From contig MNRL01000013.1 of assembly GCA_001915925.1 (NCBI GenBank), positions 1 through 51,035 of the forward strand: a DNA stretch of 51,035 nucleotides, read 5' to 3'. Positions 15,953 through 22,735 of the stretch are shown piece after piece (the first letter of the stretch is position 1; every line of letters begins with the position of its first letter). The DNA comes from Clostridium sp. CAG:354_28_25 (GTDB taxonomy: Bacteria > Bacillota > Clostridia > TANB77 > CAG-508). Made by a program: the position numbers and the translations under genes. The notes under the pieces were generated by a model. That model saw nothing but the letters and a program-made list of their open reading frames with translations, was not told the DNA's origin and searched no databases.

Positions 15953-16549
15953 ATGGAAGAAAACTTTTTTGATAAATTAGAAATTGAAGAAGAACTAAAA
16001 AATGAAACAGTACAAAATATGTCACAGAAGAATTTAAATGTATATAAAAAAGACATAGATAATTCTAAATTTATACATACAGAAATAATAGATAGTTCAT
16101 TAGAAAAAGTATATTTTAAAGATATAGTATTTGACAATTGTAACTTTTCAAATACTACTTTTGAAACTTGTAGTTTTATTAATTGCAAATTTAAAAATTG
16201 CAAGATGACAGGATGTAATTTTATAGAAAATACATTTATGTCAGTACAAATACAGGATTCTAATTTAAATTATTCAAATATGTCTAATACAACTTTTAAT
16301 AACTTAAAATTAAAAGATACAACATTAATAAATTCATATATGCAAGATTCAATTTTAAAAAATGTAAAATTTGATAATATAGATTTTACAAAAGCACAAA
16401 TATTTAATACTCGTTTAAAAGATATAGATTTGTCAACATGCATAATTCAAGGTTTATCAACAACGCTTGCAGATATAAAAGGTGCAATAATAAATGAACT
16501 TCAAATTATGGATTTGGCATATTTATTAAATATAAAAATAAAAGACTAG
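15953..16549 (+). CDS. Pentapeptide-repeat-like protein
   Basis: 198 residues. After an acidic N-terminus, residues about 40-165 follow a five-residue rhythm with hydrophobic or aromatic centres and alternating N/D/T/S (FDNCNFSNTTFETCSFINC, SNLNYSNMSNTTFNNLKLKD), as expected of a right-handed quadrilateral beta helix. Phe/Leu at the central position and Cys/Asn beside it are seen. Pentapeptide proteins include DNA mimics that protect gyrase and others of unknown role; nothing here fixes which. The next gene follows by 11 bases. Confidence 0.75.
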   Translation: MEENFFDKLEIEEELKNETVQNMSQKNLNVYKKDIDNSKFIHTEIIDSSLEKVYFKDIVFDNCNFSNTTFETCSFINCKFKNCKMTGCNFIENTFMSVQIQDSNLNYSNMSNTTFNNLKLKDTTLINSYMQDSILKNVKFDNIDFTKAQIFNTRLKDIDLSTCIIQGLSTTLADIKGAIINELQIMDLAYLLNIKIKD

Positions 16550-16560
16550 GAGGCAATAAA

Positions 16561-16842
16561 ATGATTAAACATATAGTAATGTGGAAATTTAAGGAAAATA
16601 CAGAAAAAGAAATGAATGAATTTCTAGATGGATTAAAAGCTTTAGAAAATCAAATTGATGTAATAAAAAGTATGCAGGTTGGTAAAAACATTGATAACGA
16701 TGAATACGATGCAATTCTAATTTCTGAATTCGAAAGTTTAGAAGATTTACAAAAATATAAAACAGACCCAAGACATGTAAGAGTTTCAAATATGTGTAAA
16801 GAAATTAGAACAAAAAGAACTGCATTTGATTTTGAGGAATAG
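16561..16842 (+). CDS. Dabb-family stress-response protein
   Basis: 93 residues matching the stress-responsive alpha-beta barrel (Dabb) family: opening MIKHIVMWKFKEN, central IDVIKSMQVGKNI, and the closing DLQKYKTDPRHVRVSN helix with the family His. Such proteins form dimeric ferredoxin-like barrels; most have no known substrate. An AGGAGG-like site precedes it and it is probably co-transcribed with the pentapeptide gene. A clear terminator overlaps its end. Confidence 0.85.
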   Translation: MIKHIVMWKFKENTEKEMNEFLDGLKALENQIDVIKSMQVGKNIDNDEYDAILISEFESLEDLQKYKTDPRHVRVSNMCKEIRTKRTAFDFEE

Positions 16843-16864
16843 GCTTTTTGTCTATTCTTTTTTT
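16835..16864 (+). terminator. Rho-independent terminator
   Basis: GAATAGGC (16837-16844) pairs with GTCTATTC (16850-16857) around TTTTT, then seven T. The stem includes the stop codon of the Dabb gene. Confidence 0.85.
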
Positions 16865-16875
16865 ATTATAGTGTT

Positions 16876-16904
16876 GGGATTTGGGGACGTTCCTTAAATC
16901 CCGG
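16876..16904 (+). repeat. REP-like palindrome, copy C (forward)
   Basis: GGGATTTGGGGACGTTCC followed by TTAAATCCCGG; exact 7-base inverted ends at 16876-16882 and 16896-16902. It pairs with reversed cluster D across the DUF4186 gene. Confidence 0.85.
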
Positions 16905-16949
16905 TTATGAAAAAGTTAAATATTAAAAAATCCAATTAGGAGGATAATC

Positions 16950-17309
16950 ATGACAGAAGAAGAATTTATAAATAATCAATTACAAGCTTTAAGTAAATCA
17001 AAATTTAGGTCGGGTTTTAAGTTAAAAGAAAAAGAGAAAGAATATATAAAAGAAAAGGGGCTAGATACAATAGAAAAACATGCCTATGACTTTATAAGAC
17101 AAAGATTAGCTCCGAAAGAAATAATAAATGATGGAAAGCAAACTCCTATGAAAGGACATCCAGTCTTCATTGCGCAACATGCGACTGCAACTTGCTGTAG
17201 AGGATGTTTATATAAATGGCACAAAATAAGAAAAGGAAAGGAACTAACCCAAAAAGAAATCAAATATGTAGTAGATTTAATAATGGAATGGATAAAAAGA
17301 CAACTATAA
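16950..17309 (+). CDS. DUF4186 family protein
   Basis: 119 residues matching DUF4186: FRSGFKLKEKEKEYIKEKGL, HAYDFIRQRLAPKEIINDGK, then the signature GHPVFIAQHATATCCRGCLY with His and three Cys, which suggests metal binding. Length is typical. It has a good AGGAGG site. The biochemical role is not known to me. The gene is bracketed by REP-like elements in opposite orientation (C upstream, D downstream), and no terminator other than these palindromes is seen. Confidence 0.85.
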   Translation: MTEEEFINNQLQALSKSKFRSGFKLKEKEKEYIKEKGLDTIEKHAYDFIRQRLAPKEIINDGKQTPMKGHPVFIAQHATATCCRGCLYKWHKIRKGKELTQKEIKYVVDLIMEWIKRQL

Positions 17310-17347
17310 TTAATAATAGGATAGAGTCGAGAAATAAAAAAATGATA

Positions 17348-17415
17348 CAGGGAAAAAAGAGCGTCCCTAAATCCCGGCCAGACCGTCTCCAAATCCCTGT
17401 GTCCCCAAATCTCGA
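17348..17415 (-). repeat. REP-like cluster, copy D (reversed, partly tandem)
   Basis: Three reversed half-units in a row: GCGTCCCTAAATCCCGG, GACCGTCTCCAAATCCCTG and GTCCCCAAATCTCG. The cluster ends a few bases before the AAGGAGGG ribosome site of the ABC-F gene. Confidence 0.75.
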
Positions 17416-17427
17416 CAAGGAGGGAAA

Positions 17428-18906
17428 ATGTCACTAATTCAAATAAAAAATTTAACTTTTAGATATGATAATGGAATAGAAAATATTTTTGATGATGTAT
17501 CTGTTAATTTAGATACAAATTGGAAATTAGGTCTTATAGGTAGAAATGGAAAAGGAAAAACTACATTATTACAAATTTTATGTGGAAAGCTAAACTATGC
17601 TGGAAAAATTATAAAGAATGTAGATATAGATTATTTTCCATTTAAAGTAAATGAAAACAAACTAACTATAGAGGTAATTCAAGATTTTTGTATGGCAGAA
17701 GATTGGGAAATTATTAAAGAATTAAATATTTTGAATTTTAACATAGAGGCTTTATACAGAGCTTATAAAACACTAAGTGGCGGAGAAAAAGTAAAAGCCA
17801 TGCTTGTAGCATTGTTTTTGAAAGATAATAATTTCTTATTAATTGATGAACCAACAAATCACTTAGATGATGTTTCAAAATTAGACGTAGAAAAATATTT
17901 AAAGAACAAGAAAGGATTTATACTTGTCTCACATGATAGGGGTTTGTTAAATGAAGTTACAGATCATATTATGGCTATAAATAATTCAAACATAGATATA
18001 ATTCAAGGAAATTATTCTGTATGGAAAGAAGCATTTGATAGACAAAATAATTTCGAACTAAAACAAAATGAAAAATTAGGAAAAGAAATAAAAAGATTAG
18101 AGAATGCAAGTAAAGAAAGTAAGAAATGGTCTAACACAGTAGAAAAAGAAAAACAGAATAAAAGTGGAAGTAAAGAAATGCTAGACAAGGGCTTTTTAGG
18201 TCATAAAGCAGCTAAAATAATGAAAAAATCAAAAGTTTTAGAAGAAAGAAAAAATAAAAATATACAAGAAGCAAAAAAACTACTTTCTAATGTAGACAAC
18301 ATAGAAAAGTTAAAGATAGTACCATTGCTATATGAAAAAAATGAGCTTATCACGGCTACAAATTTCCAAATAGAATATGAAAAGCCATTATTTAAACCTA
18401 TAAACTTTTCTATACAAAATAGAGACAGAATATGTATTAAAGGAAAAAATGGTGCAGGAAAGTCTAGTATTATAAAAGCAATTGTTAATAAAGAAAATAG
18501 ATATAAAGGAATCCTAAACATAGGAAATAACTTAAAAATCTCATATGTACCACAAGATACGCATACATTAAAAGGCTCATTAAAAGTATTTATCGCAGAA
18601 AATAAATTAAATGAAAGTGTATTTAGGGCAATGTTAGTAAAGATGGGAATAAGTCAAACCGAAATGCAACACGATTTGGAAAATTTAAGTGAGGGGCAAA
18701 AAAAGAAAATATTGTTAGGTAAGAGTATATCAGAAAATGCACATATATACATTTGGGATGAGCCATTAAACTATATAGATATACAAACCCGTGAGCAAAT
18801 AGAAAATATGATTTTGGAATATATGCCAACACTTTTATTTATAGAACATGACGAAATGTTTTGCGAAAAAGTAAGCAATAAGCCAGCTATTATTTTAGAA
18901 AACTAG
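17428..18906 (+). CDS. ABC-F ATPase, Lsa-type
   Basis: 492 residues, two ABC cassettes and no membrane segments. First cassette: Walker A GRNGKGKTT (about 37-45), signature LSGGEK, Walker B FLLIDEPTNHLDD. A linker of about 80 charged residues follows (190-290), then a second cassette with GKNGAGKSS, LSEGQKKK and IWDEPLNYID. The opening (TNWKLGLIGRNGKGKTT) and the IWDEPLNY Walker B are close to Lsa/Vga-type antibiotic-resistance ABC-F proteins, which bind the ribosome E site and dislodge lincosamides, streptogramin A and pleuromutilins. Resistance itself is not shown by sequence. The AAGGAGGG site abuts repeat cluster D. Confidence 0.88.
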   Translation: MSLIQIKNLTFRYDNGIENIFDDVSVNLDTNWKLGLIGRNGKGKTTLLQILCGKLNYAGKIIKNVDIDYFPFKVNENKLTIEVIQDFCMAEDWEIIKELNILNFNIEALYRAYKTLSGGEKVKAMLVALFLKDNNFLLIDEPTNHLDDVSKLDVEKYLKNKKGFILVSHDRGLLNEVTDHIMAINNSNIDIIQGNYSVWKEAFDRQNNFELKQNEKLGKEIKRLENASKESKKWSNTVEKEKQNKSGSKEMLDKGFLGHKAAKIMKKSKVLEERKNKNIQEAKKLLSNVDNIEKLKIVPLLYEKNELITATNFQIEYEKPLFKPINFSIQNRDRICIKGKNGAGKSSIIKAIVNKENRYKGILNIGNNLKISYVPQDTHTLKGSLKVFIAENKLNESVFRAMLVKMGISQTEMQHDLENLSEGQKKKILLGKSISENAHIYIWDEPLNYIDIQTREQIENMILEYMPTLLFIEHDEMFCEKVSNKPAIILEN

Positions 18907-18925
18907 ATAATTCTTTTGGTTTTCC

Positions 18926-18954
18926 TTGAATTAAATTGTTAAAAAGAGTATAAT
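18926..18954 (+). promoter_or_regulatory. Promoter of rsmE operon
   Basis: TTGAAT (18926-18931), 17 bases, TATAAT (18949-18954), 31 bases ahead of the rsmE start. Confidence 0.7.
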
Positions 18955-18985
18955 GAAATCGAAAAAATTAGATAGGAGCAGATAA

Positions 18986-19741
18986 ATGCCAAAATTTTTT
19001 ATAAAAACAGAAAATCTAAAAGAAAATGAAGAAATATGGATTACTGGTAGTGATGTAAATCATATAAAAAATGTATTAAGAAAAAAAATCGATGATAAGA
19101 TTAATATTTGCAATTCAGATACTCAGAAAAATTATGAATGCGTAATAAAAAATATAGAAGAAAATAAAATAGTATGCAAAATTTTAGACGAAGTAAAAAG
19201 CTTAGCAGAATCTAATTTGAATATAACTATCTTTCAGGGATTGCCAAAGTCAGATAAGATGGAATTAATAATTCAAAAGGCAACTGAACTAGGAGTAAAA
19301 ACTATAGTTCCGGTAATTACAAAAAGGACAGTAATAAAATTAAAAGATAAAGATAAACAAAATAAAGTAGATAGGTGGCGAAAAATTGCAGAAGTAGCTG
19401 CAAAACAATCTGGACGAGATATAATTCCTACAATAGAAAATATAATAAATATAGCTGATATAAAATTTGATGAGTTTGATAAAATTTTTGTCCTATATGA
19501 AAACGAAGAAAAGATAAGTATAAAAGACGAAATAGAACAATTAAAGAATGATAATAAAGAAGAATTAAATATTGGTATTGTAATTGGTCCAGAAGGTGGA
19601 TTTGCAGAAAGTGAAATAGAACAATTAAGATTAAATCAGAATGTATCTGTAGTTACATTAGGAAAAAGAATTCTAAGAACAGAAACAGTAGCATTAGTAG
19701 TAAGTGGAATATTAATGTATGAATTAGGAGATTTAAATTAA
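18986..19741 (+). CDS. rsmE: 16S rRNA (uracil1498-N3)-methyltransferase RsmE
   Basis: 251 residues. A PUA-like N-terminal domain with DVNHIKNVLRKKIDD is followed by the SPOUT domain with the deep-trefoil-knot SAM site (IGIVIGPEGGFAESEI, TLGKRILRTETVALV). QGLPKSDKMELIIQKATELG and KQSGRDIIPTI are also family hallmarks. It methylates U1498 in the 16S decoding region. It begins the transcription unit that continues through the K/E-rich membrane protein, yicC, remA, rpoZ and gmk with short gaps. Confidence 0.95.
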   Translation: MPKFFIKTENLKENEEIWITGSDVNHIKNVLRKKIDDKINICNSDTQKNYECVIKNIEENKIVCKILDEVKSLAESNLNITIFQGLPKSDKMELIIQKATELGVKTIVPVITKRTVIKLKDKDKQNKVDRWRKIAEVAAKQSGRDIIPTIENIINIADIKFDEFDKIFVLYENEEKISIKDEIEQLKNDNKEELNIGIVIGPEGGFAESEIEQLRLNQNVSVVTLGKRILRTETVALVVSGILMYELGDLN

Positions 19742-19753
19742 GGAGTGTTAAAT

Positions 19754-20731
19754 ATGTCTAAGAAGAATAAAAAATCAAAGAAAAATCAACCAAAAACTAA
19801 GAAAACAACTAATACTACAAAAGAAGTAATGCAAGAGAATAAAGAAGAAATAATAGAAGATGTAGCAAATACAGCAGAACAAAAAGAAGAAAAAACTGTA
19901 GAAACTAAAAAAGAAGAAAAGAATAAAAAAGAGGAAATAGTAAAAGAAGATACTAAAGAAACAGACAAAACTGAGAATGTAGAAGAAAAAAAGAAAGAAA
20001 ACAAAAAGAAAGATAAAAAAGCAGAAAAAATAATTGCTGAAATAGAAAAAGAAAAGAAACAACAAAAGAAAATGTCGAAAGAATATGAGAAAAAGGCAAA
20101 TAAAAAAATATTTAGAAACATAATAATTGCTATAGTGATATTAGCATTTTGTATATTAAAAATATTGGGATATATGAATATAAGAGAAGATACTTTTATC
20201 GTAGATTTAAAAGTGTTTAGTATTTCTATATTAATATTTTCAATAATTTTATTTGAGAGAAGTTACAAAAAGATAGATTTAACATTGTTTGCACATGGAT
20301 TAGAAGCTTTATTTGTTGCAATAGTCACATTGTGTGAAGTATATATTTATCAACTATTTATAGATAAATTTGTTATGGTTATTGCAATTGAATCATTGTT
20401 AATATCTGTATATTATATTATTAAATGTGTAAGGATATATAATAAGACCAAAAAAGAATATCTAAGAAGTTTAAATGATATTAGTGAGATTGTTAAAGAA
20501 GAAAAAATTATAAAAATAGAAACACATAGAAGAAGAAACAAAAAAGTAGAAGAGAAAACTAATACTGACCAAGAAGAAAATAAACAAGATAAAAAAGAAG
20601 CAGAAGTGGAAGACAAAACTAAAGAACAAAAAGAAAATAAAGAAAAAAATACAGTTCAATCCAAAGCGAAAACACAAGCTAAATCAAATAATAGTTCAAA
20701 GAAAAAATCAAAAAAGAAGAAAAAGAAATAG
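19754..20731 (+). CDS. Lys/Glu-rich membrane protein, unknown function
   Basis: About 325 residues from ATG 19754 (AGGAG at 19741-19745; an upstream GTG inside that site is rejected). The first ~115 residues and the last ~85 are low-complexity K/E tracts, probably disordered and highly charged. The middle (about 120-225) holds four hydrophobic helices, including IFRNIIIAIVILAFCILKIL and two later pairs. It looks like a four-helix membrane core with two long cytosolic charged tails; the tail ends KKKSKKKKKK. No family recognised. It lies between rsmE and yicC with 12-base spacing on each side. Confidence 0.65.
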   Translation: MSKKNKKSKKNQPKTKKTTNTTKEVMQENKEEIIEDVANTAEQKEEKTVETKKEEKNKKEEIVKEDTKETDKTENVEEKKKENKKKDKKAEKIIAEIEKEKKQQKKMSKEYEKKANKKIFRNIIIAIVILAFCILKILGYMNIREDTFIVDLKVFSISILIFSIILFERSYKKIDLTLFAHGLEALFVAIVTLCEVYIYQLFIDKFVMVIAIESLLISVYYIIKCVRIYNKTKKEYLRSLNDISEIVKEEKIIKIETHRRRNKKVEEKTNTDQEENKQDKKEAEVEDKTKEQKENKEKNTVQSKAKTQAKSNNSSKKKSKKKKKK

Positions 20732-20743
20732 GAGAGAAGAAGA

Positions 20744-21625
20744 ATGATAAGAAGTATGACAGGTTTTGGTAGAGGTTTTTATACTAATTCAGAAAGAGAG
20801 TATACTGTAGAAATAAAAGCAGTAAACCATAGATATACTGATATCAATGTAAGACTTCCATACGGACTAAGTTTTTTAGAAGATAAAATAAAAAAGAAAA
20901 TTCAAGAAAAGATAGAAAGAGGAAAAATAGATATTAGTATAACTTTTGTAAACAACAGTAATTTAGGCAAAAAAATTACAATTAATCAAAGCTTAGCAAA
21001 AGCATACATAGAAGAGTTAAAAAAGATTGAAGAAGAAAATAATATAACAAATGATATAACAGTTATGAAAATAGCAAGGCTTCCAGACGTATTAAACATA
21101 ACGCAAGATGACAATTCTGATATATTGTGGGAAGAATTAAGTAATGCTTTAGAGGAAGCAATAGCTAATTTGCTAGAAGCGAAAGAAGCAGAAGGTAAGA
21201 AATTAGCAGAAGATATGATTAATAGACTAGAGTTAATTAATGAGAATATTTTAAATATTTCGCAATATTCTACTGGACTTATTGATCAATATGTAGTAAA
21301 ATTAAAGGACAGAATAAAGGAAATGCTACAAACAGATATAGTAGATGAAGCAAGGATTTCACAAGAAGTAGTTCTATATGCAGACAAAACATCAATAGAA
21401 GAAGAAATCACAAGATTAAAAAGTCATATTGTACAATTTAAAGAACTATTACAATCTGAAAGTATTAAAAAAGCAGGAAAAAGATTAGATTTTATAATAC
21501 AAGAGATGAATAGAGAAGTAAATACAATAGGTTCTAAATCAAATTGTTTAGAAATAACAAATTTAGTAATAGAATTAAAAACTGAATTAGAAGATGTTAG
21601 AGAACAAGTTCAAAATATAGAATAG
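20744..21625 (+). CDS. yicC: YicC/YloC family endoribonuclease
   Basis: 293 residues with the invariant opening RSMTGFGRG, EIKAVNHRYTDINVRLP, and the C-terminal DUF1732 block (KKAGKRLDFIIQEMNREVNTIGSK). Family members act as RNA endonucleases or adaptors in RNA decay. Full length and in its usual Firmicute position ahead of remA, rpoZ and gmk. Confidence 0.93.
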   Translation: MIRSMTGFGRGFYTNSEREYTVEIKAVNHRYTDINVRLPYGLSFLEDKIKKKIQEKIERGKIDISITFVNNSNLGKKITINQSLAKAYIEELKKIEEENNITNDITVMKIARLPDVLNITQDDNSDILWEELSNALEEAIANLLEAKEAEGKKLAEDMINRLELINENILNISQYSTGLIDQYVVKLKDRIKEMLQTDIVDEARISQEVVLYADKTSIEEEITRLKSHIVQFKELLQSESIKKAGKRLDFIIQEMNREVNTIGSKSNCLEITNLVIELKTELEDVREQVQNIE

Positions 21626-21639
21626 GAAGTGATTTTATA

Positions 21640-21888
21640 ATGCAATTAGTAAATATTGGTTTTGGAAACATAGTTTCTGCAAATAGAATTATAGCAATAG
21701 TAAGTCCAGAATCTGCACCTATAAAAAGAATGGTGCAAGAGGCGAAAGATAAAGGAACAGCAATAGATGCCACATATGGAAGAAGGACAAGAGCTGTAGT
21801 TATTACAGATTCAGATCATTTAATACTTTCTGCACTTCAACCAGAAACAGTAGCATCAAGACTAGACAAGAATATAGAAAATAATTAG
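21640..21888 (+). CDS. remA: RemA family regulator (DUF370)
   Basis: 82 residues with the signature LVNIGFGNIVSANRIIAIVSPESAPIKR and the basic GRRTRAVVITDSDHLILSAL. RemA-type proteins form rings that bind DNA and, in Bacillus, activate matrix and osmoprotection genes. Its position between yicC and rpoZ/gmk is conserved. Confidence 0.93.
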   Translation: MQLVNIGFGNIVSANRIIAIVSPESAPIKRMVQEAKDKGTAIDATYGRRTRAVVITDSDHLILSALQPETVASRLDKNIENN

Positions 21889-21902
21889 GGGAGGAATTTT
21901 AT

Positions 21903-22091
21903 ATGTTGGTTAAACCATCTGTAACAGATTTATTAACAAAAGTAGATAATAGATATACATTAGTAATTATGGTCTCTAAAAGAGCAAGACAAATAGCAGC
22001 AGGAAAACCTACTGTAACAAAAGTAAAATCTCATTCAGCTGTAACACTAGCAACTAACGAAGTAGCTGAAGGAAAGGTGGTTGTATGCTAG
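21903..22091 (+). CDS. rpoZ: RNA polymerase omega subunit
   Basis: 62 residues beginning MLVKPSVTDLLTKVDNRYTL and containing VSKRARQIAAG, the conserved core of omega, which helps beta-prime assembly. It overlaps gmk by 7 bases. The usual order elsewhere is gmk then rpoZ; here rpoZ is first. Confidence 0.92.
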   Translation: MLVKPSVTDLLTKVDNRYTLVIMVSKRARQIAAGKPTVTKVKSHSAVTLATNEVAEGKVVVC

Positions 22092-22660
22092 TTATATTGT
22101 CTGGCGTTGCAGGAGCTGGAAAAAATACTATTCAAAAAGAATTAATTAAAAGAATGGAAAATGTAATAGCAATACCTTCTTATACAGATAGAGAAGTAAG
22201 ACCAGGAGATGTACCAGGAGAAACATATAATTTTGTTTCAACAGAAGAATTTGAAAGAATGATAAAAGATGGGGAATTATATGAATATGACGTACATCAT
22301 AATCATTATTATGGGACATCAAGAAAAATTTTAAATGAAAAAATAAAAGAAGGAAAAATTATTGTAAAAGACATAGATGTAAATGGAACTCAACATTTAA
22401 TAGAACTATTAAAACAAGACACAAAAGTAGTAACAATATTTTTAAGAGTTCCAAAGGACGAACTACAAAAAAGATTAGAAAGTAGAATAGATAAACCAAG
22501 CCCAAAAGAGATTCAATTAAGATTAAATAGATTCGATTTTGAAGAATCGAAAATTGGGATATACGACTATGTAATAAAGAATAACGATTTAGAAAAAACG
22601 GTATCTATAATACAAAAAATAATCGAAGAAGAAGCAAATGTAAAAAATACAGAGTTTTAA
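22085..22660 (+). CDS. gmk: Guanylate kinase (divergent)
   Basis: 191 residues. GMP-binding and lid features are present: SYTDREVRPGDVPGETYNFVS, FERMIKDGELYEYDVHHNHYYGTS, KDIDVNGTQHLIE and the R-rich lid (LRVPKDELQKRLESR). The P-loop reads GVAGAGKNT rather than the usual GPSGxGKST, keeping the catalytic Lys but with Asn in place of Ser. The enzyme converts GMP to GDP with ATP. Start ATG 22085 overlaps rpoZ; coupling is likely. Divergence leaves a small doubt about full activity. Confidence 0.85.
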   Translation: MLVILSGVAGAGKNTIQKELIKRMENVIAIPSYTDREVRPGDVPGETYNFVSTEEFERMIKDGELYEYDVHHNHYYGTSRKILNEKIKEGKIIVKDIDVNGTQHLIELLKQDTKVVTIFLRVPKDELQKRLESRIDKPSPKEIQLRLNRFDFEESKIGIYDYVIKNNDLEKTVSIIQKIIEEEANVKNTEF

Positions 22661-22735
22661 AATTAAGATATTGTTGTTCTTATATAAAAAAGAATAATGA
22701 TATCTTTTTCTATATATCTAGAATAAGGAGACAAG

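Noticed and set aside
13473..17415. Possible CRISPR array from repeated GGGATTT/AAATCCC units
   Set aside because: Units are irregularly spaced by whole genes, alternate in orientation, and there are no uniform spacers or cas genes.
19775..20121. Minus-strand Phe/Ser-rich frames opposite the Lys/Glu-rich gene
   Set aside because: They are the complement of low-complexity AAG/GAA codons and have no initiation signals.
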